DNA of 5,260 bases from Alphaproteobacteria bacterium UBA7371 (GTDB taxonomy: Bacteria > Pseudomonadota > Alphaproteobacteria > UBA8317), in the NCBI GenBank assembly GCA_002469865.1, contig DKOD01000047.1:1-5260 (forward strand), read 5' to 3'. The translations under genes were made by a program, and so were the position numbers. Shown here piece after piece: positions 1 through 5,260 of the stretch. The notes beneath the pieces were generated by a model. It saw only the letters and a list, made by a program, of their open reading frames with translations, did not search any database and was not told where the DNA came from. Position 1 is the first letter of the stretch; every line of letters starts with the position of its first letter.

Positions 1-1
1 C

Positions 2-496
2 ATGGATTATCGCGGCGGGGCACGGGCGCTTTCCATGTTGAGGGTTGGCAAAATTGATGCCTATTTGTTCATTGATCGGCCAAGCTTCTATTCACCGAAG
101 ATTTCTCAAATCTTTGAGGATGAGCAATTAGCACTCACAACAAACATTCTGGGTTTCTTTAAAGGGGCTTCTGACGGCCAGTTGAACGGTTTTGTGCCGA
201 CGGAGATTGAATTGGTCTCTGACTTGCCTTGGAAAAAAAACTTTACCATGACCACGCTTTGCACGACCTCTGGCCTGTTGGTGAATAATGATCTGGGCTA
301 TGATGTCCTTGATAAAATCATCCTGCCTGTGAGTGAAGGCACGCTCGATGAGGAAACAATCATCAGCATGTCAAAAATAACATTCGCCTATGACTATGTT
401 AGGTCATTGATTCAAGGATTGTGGGACTTTATTGTTGGCATCTTTAATTACATGACAATGCCGGGTTCCAACATGCCCAGAAATGAGGCCGTTTGA
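2..496 (+). CDS. Probable TAXI/NMT1-like solute-binding protein, C-terminal part (5'-truncated by window edge)
   Basis: The frame is open at the window edge. The ATG at position 2 is probably internal, because proteins of this kind are usually about 300 residues or longer and only 164 residues are present. Residues 7-25 (ARALSMLRVGKIDAYLFID) fit the conserved TAXI/NMT1 element in which a repeated 'amount/gain of IDA' phrase precedes a hydrophobic strand lining the ligand cleft. Residues 82-110 fit the late strand-plus-helix region (TTLCTTSGLLVNNDLGYDVL) where these receptors carry 'v.t..LLV...l...vvy'. A hydrophobic stretch at about 133-151 could be a C-terminal membrane anchor, as in some alphaproteobacterial TAXI-like proteins. 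The role would be binding a small organic solute in the periplasm for a TRAP-type carrier, but no TRAP permease gene is in view. The stop overlaps the next start by one base, so the two genes are probably co-translated. The family call rests on remembered pattern, not on a search; the ligand is unknown. Confidence 0.55.
   Translation: MDYRGGARALSMLRVGKIDAYLFIDRPSFYSPKISQIFEDEQLALTTNILGFFKGASDGQLNGFVPTEIELVSDLPWKKNFTMTTLCTTSGLLVNNDLGYDVLDKIILPVSEGTLDEETIISMSKITFAYDYVRSLIQGLWDFIVGIFNYMTMPGSNMPRNEAV
485..488 (+). promoter_or_regulatory. Shine-Dalgarno GAGG for the gene at 496
   Basis: GAGG lies inside the end of the upstream gene, 7 bases before the ATG at 496. It favours that ATG over the TTG at 493, which would sit only 4 bases from the motif. 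Confidence 0.6.
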
Positions 497-921
497 TGTC
501 ACAACCAAATTATGAGGGCTTTGCAGAATTTGTTTCTGCAGAAGCTGAAGCCGGCCGATTGATAAACCGTTCGCAAGAGCGAGAACTACGTCGGGAGGGG
601 GTCCGCTCCTTTGGGCTTAAGGATAGTGAAAGCATCTGGTTTGTTCGTGGCGTGGCAAGCCGCACTGGTGCCGCAGTCCAGAGCGATTTGGACGAACGTG
701 CCGAGCGCATTCTTAAGATACAACTTGATGAAAAAAACCGAATCCGGAAGAAAGATTTTGACAACACCGCCAAGATTTACGCTGCCTTGATTAGTGAGAG
801 AATGGACGTGAAGTCGGCCAAGATTCACCTCAAGGAAGTGATGGAGCGTAATGGCTGGAAACCGCGTAGGCATGGCCTTTTGCGCCGCAAAAGATGGTAC
901 AACAAAATCAAGATTTCATGA
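496..921 (+). CDS. Small basic conserved-looking hypothetical protein
   Basis: The protein has 141 residues counted from the ATG at 496. An in-frame TTG at 493 would add one residue, but the ATG has the better Shine-Dalgarno spacing and forms a TGATG junction with the upstream stop. I do not recognise the family. There is no signal peptide and no membrane segment, so it is probably cytoplasmic. The N-terminal part (about 1-35) is charged and helical. The segment around 37-62 mixes strand-like and Ala/Gly-rich sequence (IWFVRGVASRTGAAV). Residues 66-118 look like two or three amphipathic helices, and the tail is strongly basic and aromatic (WKPRRHGLLRRKRWYNKIKI, residues 121-140). The tail could bind nucleic acid or acidic lipid, but nothing in the sequence decides this. 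The 1-base overlap suggests coupling to the solute-binding protein gene before it. The last 14 bases overlap the end of the convergent gene on the other strand. Confidence 0.75.
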   Translation: MSQPNYEGFAEFVSAEAEAGRLINRSQERELRREGVRSFGLKDSESIWFVRGVASRTGAAVQSDLDERAERILKIQLDEKNRIRKKDFDNTAKIYAALISERMDVKSAKIHLKEVMERNGWKPRRHGLLRRKRWYNKIKIS

Positions 922-1549
922 GTTTGCGCGGCTTCAGGGGTCGGTAGAGAAGCAAAAGCCCGAATACAAAAAAATTAAGTTTTGCAATCAGCCAAACCAT
1001 GGCAGACATGGCATATACGGTGACGTAAGCGGTTGCCACCAACACCACAATACTGGCCAACAGCATTGACAAAACCCGCCCTGGGGGTGCCACGCGCCAG
1101 ACGACAACGAAAATAACCATCATTCCCAAAAAAAAGCATAATAGCGACGCAACGCCTACAATGGTTTCCGGCCAGAAAATATCTTGCATCACGATATTGA
1201 GTGGGTTCGTAGGCCCCGAAAGAAAACCCAAAAAGGTTAGATCCCAATACGCATTCTTGGAAAAAATATTTTCCACATCACCCAAACCGCGTTGCAGGGC
1301 TTCAGACACCAGCACAAAACCCAAAAAGAATCCGGACAAAATTGCCAGTTTGTTCAGCATGGGAATTTCCACTTGAGGTGCAGATACGGGGCGGTTGGTA
1401 ACAAATGATGCGAATCTGATGACCATGAACGGCACAAGAAGAAGCAGAAACACGGCCAAAAGGGCGTCCAAAAACCAAAACAAAAGACCCAGAAAGCTTA
1501 ATTCCCCACTATCAAAAAAAACAACATGATTACCAAAAAAGCCCGTCAT
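908..1549 (-). CDS. Polytopic membrane protein of unknown function, last gene of the five-gene group
   Basis: This 213-residue protein is very hydrophobic. Likely membrane segments lie at about 17-47, 67-85, 129-151 and 159-202; the last stretch is long enough to be two helices, giving four or five in all. Between the second and third segments there is a loop of about 40 residues (about 86-128) with several aromatic and Pro/Asn residues, and the C-terminus is short and basic (RPLKPRKLMKS), probably cytoplasmic by the positive-inside rule. I recognise no family and see no catalytic motif. The ATG shares an ATGA with the stop of the preceding gene and has no clear Shine-Dalgarno sequence of its own, so re-initiation by ribosomes finishing the upstream gene is the likely mode of expression. 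Its place in the group suggests an accessory membrane subunit of the ABC system, by inference only. The 3' end overlaps the convergent plus-strand gene. Confidence 0.8.
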   Translation of the reverse strand: MTGFFGNHVVFFDSGELSFLGLLFWFLDALLAVFLLLLVPFMVIRFASFVTNRPVSAPQVEIPMLNKLAILSGFFLGFVLVSEALQRGLGDVENIFSKNAYWDLTFLGFLSGPTNPLNIVMQDIFWPETIVGVASLLCFFLGMMVIFVVVWRVAPPGRVLSMLLASIVVLVATAYVTVYAMSAMVWLIAKLNFFVFGLLLLYRPLKPRKLMKS

Positions 1550-2031
1550 ATTTGAACCAGTCGCTTGCGCAATAAGATGTTGCTCACCACCTTGTCCTCC
1601 GCAAGTTCGGTAATAAGCTCAATGGCATCAAATACACGTCGGTTATCAAAAAAGTTGAGCATGAAAGCATTTTCTGCTGTGGCATCTCGAAGATGATGAC
1701 CCGTGCGTGGGGGGCTTCCCGGATAGGCGAAATACACAAAATCATTTATTAATAAGGGAGAGGATATATTAACCACGGACAATTTGTTGATCATGATGGT
1801 TGTATCAACATAACCAGAGCTAGCACCAAACAATTCCAAAATTTGGTTGATGATGCCATCGCGAACAATACGTATGCGGTTGGAATAGACCTCCAACCTT
1901 CCCCCAACAACACCAACGACCATGAGACATTTTTGAGAATCCATATTTATGGAATCGAAATTGGGCGGGGAATACGGCTTGGGGCGTGCAATGAGCCTAA
2001 GCAGCCAATTCTTTAGTACCTTCATCTTCAT
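1546..2031 (-). CDS. Probable bacterial PH-like domain protein
   Basis: The protein has 161 residues. Residues 1-20 are basic and amphipathic (MKMKVLKNWLLRLIARPKPY) with no true transmembrane segment, which suggests a soluble or peripheral protein. From about 36 to 140 the pattern is that of a bacterial PH-like fold: alternating strands with the motif 'GGRLEVYSNRIRIVRDG' (43-59), a break, 'TTIMINKLSVVNIS' (77-90), a further strand pair 'NDFVYFAYPG' (96-105), then 'ENAFMLNFFDNRRVFDAIE' (120-138), the usual last strand and C-terminal helix. This order (strand with v.i.r.G, then I..l..v, then f.f...r..fe) is what I know of bPH/DUF4429-like proteins; the assignment is by pattern, without a search. 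The start shares an ATGA with the end of the DUF6524-like gene; a second ATG lies two codons downstream. In the group it could sit on the inner face of the membrane beside the transporter. Function unknown. Confidence 0.6.
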   Translation of the reverse strand: MKMKVLKNWLLRLIARPKPYSPPNFDSINMDSQKCLMVVGVVGGRLEVYSNRIRIVRDGIINQILELFGASSGYVDTTIMINKLSVVNISSPLLINDFVYFAYPGSPPRTGHHLRDATAENAFMLNFFDNRRVFDAIELITELAEDKVVSNILLRKRLVQI

Positions 2032-2459
2032 AGAAGGGAATCCCGAAGTGCATTTGCCTGGGTTTGACGGGAAACTCGTTGCACAATCCCAGAATAGGAA
2101 AGCCCCACGCCCAAGAATATCGCGAAGCCCAAAGGAAAGATAATTTGTGTTGCCTGCACGGATAACGGTATCAAACCAAATTGAACCAGGCTGGCAAGCA
2201 ACATGATGATGGTGGCGGCGAGCAACAAGGAGCCCGTGATACCAAGGGCCAAAAAACTACTTACCAAAACCAAACGATAGGCCATAACCAACAAAAGCCC
2301 GACAAAGATTTTGGGAATGATCATGTTGGCATCAGACGATGTTGCCCAATCAAAAAAAGAAAAACCAAACGGGTTGTAGGTTCCAAATACCAAGAAGGCT
2401 GAGAACAAAAACCTCGCAAGAATATGATGCCAAGTAAAATGATTGTCGTGAATTGCCAT
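2028..2459 (-). CDS. DUF6524-like small integral membrane protein
   Basis: Counted from the ATG at 2459 the protein has 143 residues. A TTG at 2477 would add six residues but overlap the ATPase-permease gene by 17 bases; the ATG starts one base after that gene's stop (TGACATG) and gives the N-terminus expected of the family. The key element is near the start: a helix followed by 'FLVFGTYNPFGFSFFDW', matching the 'fATYNPtGyS..hW' signature I associate with DUF6524. About four hydrophobic helices follow the family layout: one just before and into the TYNP motif, one after a short loop, a third around 'GSLLLAATIIMLLASLVQFG', and a last one ending in 'GVGLSYSGIVQRVSRQ', which corresponds to the family's 'iG.SWSh.rrr.tGQ' ending. 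The family has no established function. Here it is locked between an MlaFE-like fusion and a PH-like protein, which suggests membrane or envelope work with that transporter (inference). Confidence 0.75.
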   Translation of the reverse strand: MAIHDNHFTWHHILARFLFSAFLVFGTYNPFGFSFFDWATSSDANMIIPKIFVGLLLVMAYRLVLVSSFLALGITGSLLLAATIIMLLASLVQFGLIPLSVQATQIIFPLGFAIFLGVGLSYSGIVQRVSRQTQANALRDSLL

Positions 2460-2460
2460 G

Positions 2461-4035
2461 TCAAAACGTAGCCTCAATGCGCTCTTTTACATAACTGAAC
2501 TCTATCAGAGTGAGCACAGAATGCCATAACAGAACAAAGGTCAGGCCCCAAATAAGTGAACGGGCAATGCCTTTATTGATATCAGTTACTTCCTGCTTGC
2601 GCTGACGTCCCAACACTAGGGCGATCATGGCTGCACCGGAAATGGACGGGATGGCCTTTGCCGCAACCCATTCCAACCCTGTTGGCAGGATACGTCCAAC
2701 CGGCCATAAACGCTGAAAAAATTGATCCCGCCATAAATACAGTGAGTCATCTGGGTAAACCAGTGACCAAGTCATCATGGAAACGGATGTGGTTACCAGA
2801 AGAGATAGGATGGTAAGAATAATGGCCGCCAGGACGGATGCCAGGATAATAACACCATCATGATAAACAAATTGTGGGATTTTAAGATTTTTCATGGCGG
2901 CATACTGGTCTGTATATACTTTGTGACCAGTATCCGCGCTGATTAAGGCTGCATTTCTGACACTAATAAGTATCGCAGTGGTAAGCGGAGCCATGACCCG
3001 CAATTCTGTAAAGGCAAGACCTGCGAGGGCGTCGGAATGAATAACAGGCAGGAGGTAATCTCGAAATGGCAGATAAACCAAAACAAACCAGGTGGTCACA
3101 AAACCGACCAAAAAACTTCCCAGACAGGTGAACAACAAGGCGTTAGGGGATAAGCCATATTCCCATAGTCGGCGCCCAAGAAATTTGAAAAACCAAGGCC
3201 ATCTAATATTACCGAGTGATCTTTTGCGCAACTGATTATAGCCAAAAAATGGATTTAATGAGTAACGCGAGACAGTCTTTCCTCTGATGCCCGTAAAATT
3301 GCTCTTCGCCTGATGCAACTTGTGTTCGAGCCTTGTAAGGTCTGGTTTGACATGCTCCAAACCCGCGATGCTTGGGTTGAGCACCAGCACATGGTCAGCA
3401 TGGTCAATGAGATGTCGGAAATGATGGGCCACCACCACGATAGGTATGTGTAATTCCCGGGCCAAATTTCTAAGCAATATGGCAAGCTGTTTGGTGGATG
3501 CCGTATCAAGACCGGAATTAGGCTCATCCAAGAACAAGATGGCATGTTTTCCCAGCAATGTTCTTGCAATGGCAATACGCTGGCGTTGGCCGCCACTGGC
3601 TGTTTTTACCTGACCGCCATATTGTATGTCTTTGAGCAATTCTGAAATTGCATGCCGCAATTCTTGCGAAGAATCATCGTTATGATCATGGGCAATCTCC
3701 AAATTTTCGGCGATGGTTAGGTCATCAAAAAGAGCAAAATGTTGAAAAACCAACCCGCCAATTCCAGAATCCTGGTCGCCAAAGGCAGATGTTTCACCGT
3801 CCACAGTTACGGTCCCAGATACGTTCCAGTCAGAATCTTTGGGATCAATGGCACCTGCTAATAGGCCTATAAAGGTGGATTTTCCGCTGCCAGATGGTCC
3901 CGTCAGTAAGGTTATTTCGCCTGGAACAAACTGCATGGATGCATTACGAAGAAGGTAATGCGATTGGTTATTCACGCTGATGTTCACATTTTCAATGAGA
4001 ATGCGTCCGCGCAATTGCTTTTCTGAGTCCCTCAT
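2461..4035 (-). CDS. Fused ABC transporter: MlaF-like ATPase joined to MlaE-like permease
   Basis: The protein has 524 residues in two modules. Residues about 10-225 are a complete ABC ATPase: Walker A GPSGSGKST (46-54), Q-loop Gln98 in VFQHF, signature SGGQR (147-151), Walker B ILFLDEP (166-172) with catalytic Glu171, D-loop SGLD (174-177) and switch His204. Every catalytic element is intact. A linker (about 226-295), basic between about 240 and 290, leads to a permease with membrane segments near 298-322, 345-366, 393-420, 460-475 and 488-512. Its middle part, 'TELRVMAPLTTAILISVRNA' (343-362) followed by 'DTGHKVYTDQYAAMKNLKIP' (368-387), follows the MlaE pattern 'rELgPlltAlivagR.GsA..aElGtM...eqidAl..mGi.P'. 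The last part (GRQRKQEVTDINKGIARSL) matches the MlaE ending 'G....gga.gVg.aTt.avv'. In classical Mla systems ATPase and permease are separate chains, two copies of each; a fusion would presumably dimerise. The expected role is ATP-driven lipid movement at the inner membrane, with the upstream gene's product as periplasmic partner. The start shares ATGA with that gene. Confidence 0.85.
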   Translation of the reverse strand: MRDSEKQLRGRILIENVNISVNNQSHYLLRNASMQFVPGEITLLTGPSGSGKSTFIGLLAGAIDPKDSDWNVSGTVTVDGETSAFGDQDSGIGGLVFQHFALFDDLTIAENLEIAHDHNDDSSQELRHAISELLKDIQYGGQVKTASGGQRQRIAIARTLLGKHAILFLDEPNSGLDTASTKQLAILLRNLARELHIPIVVVAHHFRHLIDHADHVLVLNPSIAGLEHVKPDLTRLEHKLHQAKSNFTGIRGKTVSRYSLNPFFGYNQLRKRSLGNIRWPWFFKFLGRRLWEYGLSPNALLFTCLGSFLVGFVTTWFVLVYLPFRDYLLPVIHSDALAGLAFTELRVMAPLTTAILISVRNAALISADTGHKVYTDQYAAMKNLKIPQFVYHDGVIILASVLAAIILTILSLLVTTSVSMMTWSLVYPDDSLYLWRDQFFQRLWPVGRILPTGLEWVAAKAIPSISGAAMIALVLGRQRKQEVTDINKGIARSLIWGLTFVLLWHSVLTLIEFSYVKERIEATF

Positions 4036-5216
4036 AATGATTCCATGGCAGACACAGCCCCCATTCTTTCGGCTAAGGAATTATTGGCTTCATCGTTAGG
4101 CAACCAAATAGCGAGCACATGTACCCTTCCCAAAGCCATCGATCGAAGCACGCGCATGACAAGTGGGTCGGGAATGAGGTCATCACCACGTCCCGTAATT
4201 TTTTTAAAAATGCCGTTGGCTGACTGACCAGCCACAAGTTCTAACTCCCGAAAGCTTCCGCGAAATGCCGGGTCATAAAAAATATTCTTGGCCAATATTT
4301 TAAATTCTGCTTTGTCCAAAATCTTTTCTGCCACGATACCACCTAGCTCCGTACCCGCGGTCAATACGCGGTTGTCGGAGGCGAATTTGAGCAACTCGGA
4401 AGAGACAATTTTTTTAAAGTCATCATTTGCAAGGAGCTTGGTGCTGATGGTCTCAAAAGGAACAATGTTTAGTTGACCACCGGTAATAAGCCTAGAAAAA
4501 CCCTCCCATGAGGGTGTCACCACCTCCATCAAAGCTTCCGTCACATGAGGTGCCAGTATATCGGACGTGGCCAAGGAAAGGCGTTCGGCATATTCATCAA
4601 CAAACACCTTAGAAGTCGCGTCAAATTTTTGGCTGACCGCTGAATCCTGATTGAGTTCGTTAAGAACCTCACTCAGAAGACGAAGCATTTCTGGTTGGTA
4701 GGTAGATGAAAATTTTGGGTGTGTGGTCACCTTTGTCATCGTATCAACAACCGCTTCACCCAATGTTTGAATATCTTTATTGATGTGAGATCGGTTTTTG
4801 TCCGGCACCAGGCTCCAAAGACTTGCCAAAGAACCGGTCGCCACGATCATGCGCCCATGGGCTGGATTCGGGAGGCTTAAATCATCATAGAAGACAACAC
4901 GCGCTCGTTGCTCAAACAAATATATGCGCCCAATAGCTTTTGATCGACCCTGCCGGTCAAGTTGGTAAACCGGATGACCACGTAAATTGTTGCTGTTGTC
5001 ATGAAAAATGTTTTGCGGAAACATGCTTGCATTGGGGCGGGTTAAACCCAAAAAGCCGTTGATGGAAAAGATACCCATCACAACACATGCCAACAAAATT
5101 AGGCCTGTGGCCACCATGGCAATTTTGTTCTCACGTTTGACCAAGATGTTACCCATGCGTTGCAGAGCGTTGCCAAAAATTTTGGTCATGTTACTAGAAA
5201 TTTTGGACACCGTCAC
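4032..5216 (-). CDS. Membrane-anchored periplasmic protein, putative divergent MCE/MlaD-like component
   Basis: The protein has 394 residues from a GTG at 5216. The frame stays open upstream to a TGA at 5256-5258 with no better start, but ATGs at 5189 and 5156 are alternatives; none has a convincing Shine-Dalgarno sequence. The N-terminus is basic, followed by a single membrane helix at about 32-52, so the rest should be periplasmic. Residues about 76-135 resemble an MCE domain: 'NLRGHPVYQLDRQGRSKAIG' (77-96) parallels 'l..G.pV...Gv.vGkV', then 'RARVVFYDDLSLPNPAHGRM' (104-123), then a small hydrophobic strand-turn (IVATGSLASLWSLV). This match is loose and lacks the clean 'rGv.vG' core. From about 140 to 375 the protein is mostly predicted helix, comparable to the long helical tails of MCE proteins that span the periplasm. 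Position directly before an MlaFE-like fusion, with an ATGA overlap, is the main support. Alternatively it is an unrelated periplasmic adaptor of the transporter. Confidence 0.6.
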   Translation of the reverse strand: MTVSKISSNMTKIFGNALQRMGNILVKRENKIAMVATGLILLACVVMGIFSINGFLGLTRPNASMFPQNIFHDNSNNLRGHPVYQLDRQGRSKAIGRIYLFEQRARVVFYDDLSLPNPAHGRMIVATGSLASLWSLVPDKNRSHINKDIQTLGEAVVDTMTKVTTHPKFSSTYQPEMLRLLSEVLNELNQDSAVSQKFDATSKVFVDEYAERLSLATSDILAPHVTEALMEVVTPSWEGFSRLITGGQLNIVPFETISTKLLANDDFKKIVSSELLKFASDNRVLTAGTELGGIVAEKILDKAEFKILAKNIFYDPAFRGSFRELELVAGQSANGIFKKITGRGDDLIPDPLVMRVLRSMALGRVHVLAIWLPNDEANNSLAERMGAVSAMESL

Positions 5217-5260
5217 CGGGAATAGGGTTTTTGCCCTTTTGCGCTTATTTTCTTGTCACA
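5217..5260 (-). other. Short leader before the five-gene group; no promoter recognised
   Basis: Only 44 bases precede the GTG at 5216 inside the window. They are A-rich on the coding strand and hold a small potential hairpin (AGGG and CCCT separated by six bases, 5224-5237), too weak to call a terminator. I see no -35/-10 pair. TAA (5245-5247) and TGA (5256-5258) stops are present, so an upstream gene of the same group could end here; the start of the transcription unit may therefore lie outside the window. Confidence 0.3.

Noticed and set aside
510..873. Minus-strand open frames opposite the small basic protein gene (510-773 and 586-873).
   Set aside because: They are Ser/Arg-rich or otherwise low-quality antisense translations, overlap each other, have no ribosome binding site and contradict a well-placed plus-strand gene.
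851..1069. Short plus-strand frame continuing past 921.
   Set aside because: It is out of frame with the gene at 496, runs into antisense of the membrane protein, and gives a Cys/His/Gln-rich translation with no start signal.
2036..2044. Palindrome GGGAATCCC just upstream of the PH-like protein gene start.
   Set aside because: It is nine bases inside coding sequence, within a coupled operon, with no second copy or promoter beside it; chance is the simplest explanation.
2460..2477. TTG start at 2477 for the DUF6524-like protein.
   Set aside because: It would overlap the preceding gene by 17 bases. The ATG at 2459 lies one base after the preceding stop and gives the N-terminus expected for the family.
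3255..3596. Second minus-strand frame inside the ATPase domain.
   Set aside because: It is a shifted reading of the Walker B and H-loop region; the in-frame product carries intact ATPase motifs throughout.
5224..5240. Plus-strand hairpin AGGG-TTTTTG-CCCT followed by a few T residues, as a possible terminator.
   Set aside because: The stem is only four base pairs and no plus-strand gene ends nearby.
1..5260. Possible defence, CRISPR, phage or transposon content.
   Set aside because: No repeat array, integrase, transposase, nuclease or reverse transcriptase motif was seen; all genes fit envelope or transport functions or are unknown.

Overview
The window holds parts of two gene groups that point at each other. 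From the sequence alone the host looks like a Gram-negative proteobacterium, probably alphaproteobacterial. The reasons are an MCE/Mla-type ABC exporter or importer, a DUF6524-like membrane protein, a TAXI-type solute-binding protein with a C-terminal membrane anchor, moderate GC content and very tight gene packing. The lineage is an inference. No RNA gene, insertion sequence, phage gene, CRISPR array or long repeat was seen.

Plus strand, positions 1-921: the C-terminal part of a probable TAXI/NMT1-like periplasmic solute-binding protein, whose start lies outside the window. It is followed with a 1-base overlap (TGATG) by a small, basic, probably cytoplasmic protein of unknown function. This second gene runs 14 bases past the end of the oppositely oriented group.

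Minus strand, positions 5216 down to 908: five genes in one unbroken, translationally coupled run. In transcription order they are (1) a membrane-anchored periplasmic protein with a putative divergent MCE/MlaD-like segment and a long helical C-terminal region; (2) a 524-residue fusion of an MlaF-like ATPase to an MlaE-like permease; (3) a DUF6524-like small membrane protein; (4) a soluble or peripheral protein that looks like a bacterial PH-like domain; (5) a 213-residue polytopic membrane protein of unknown function. Three junctions are 4-base ATGA overlaps and the remaining one is a 1-base gap, so the five products are probably made together.

The most interesting reading is a compact, divergent lipid (MCE-type) transport system. 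ATPase and permease are one polypeptide, the substrate-channelling protein is encoded directly before it, and three accessory proteins (DUF6524-like, PH-like, multi-TM) take the places where classical Mla operons carry mlaC and mlaB. The ATPase-permease call is strong from motifs. The MCE call and the roles of the accessory proteins are inferences.
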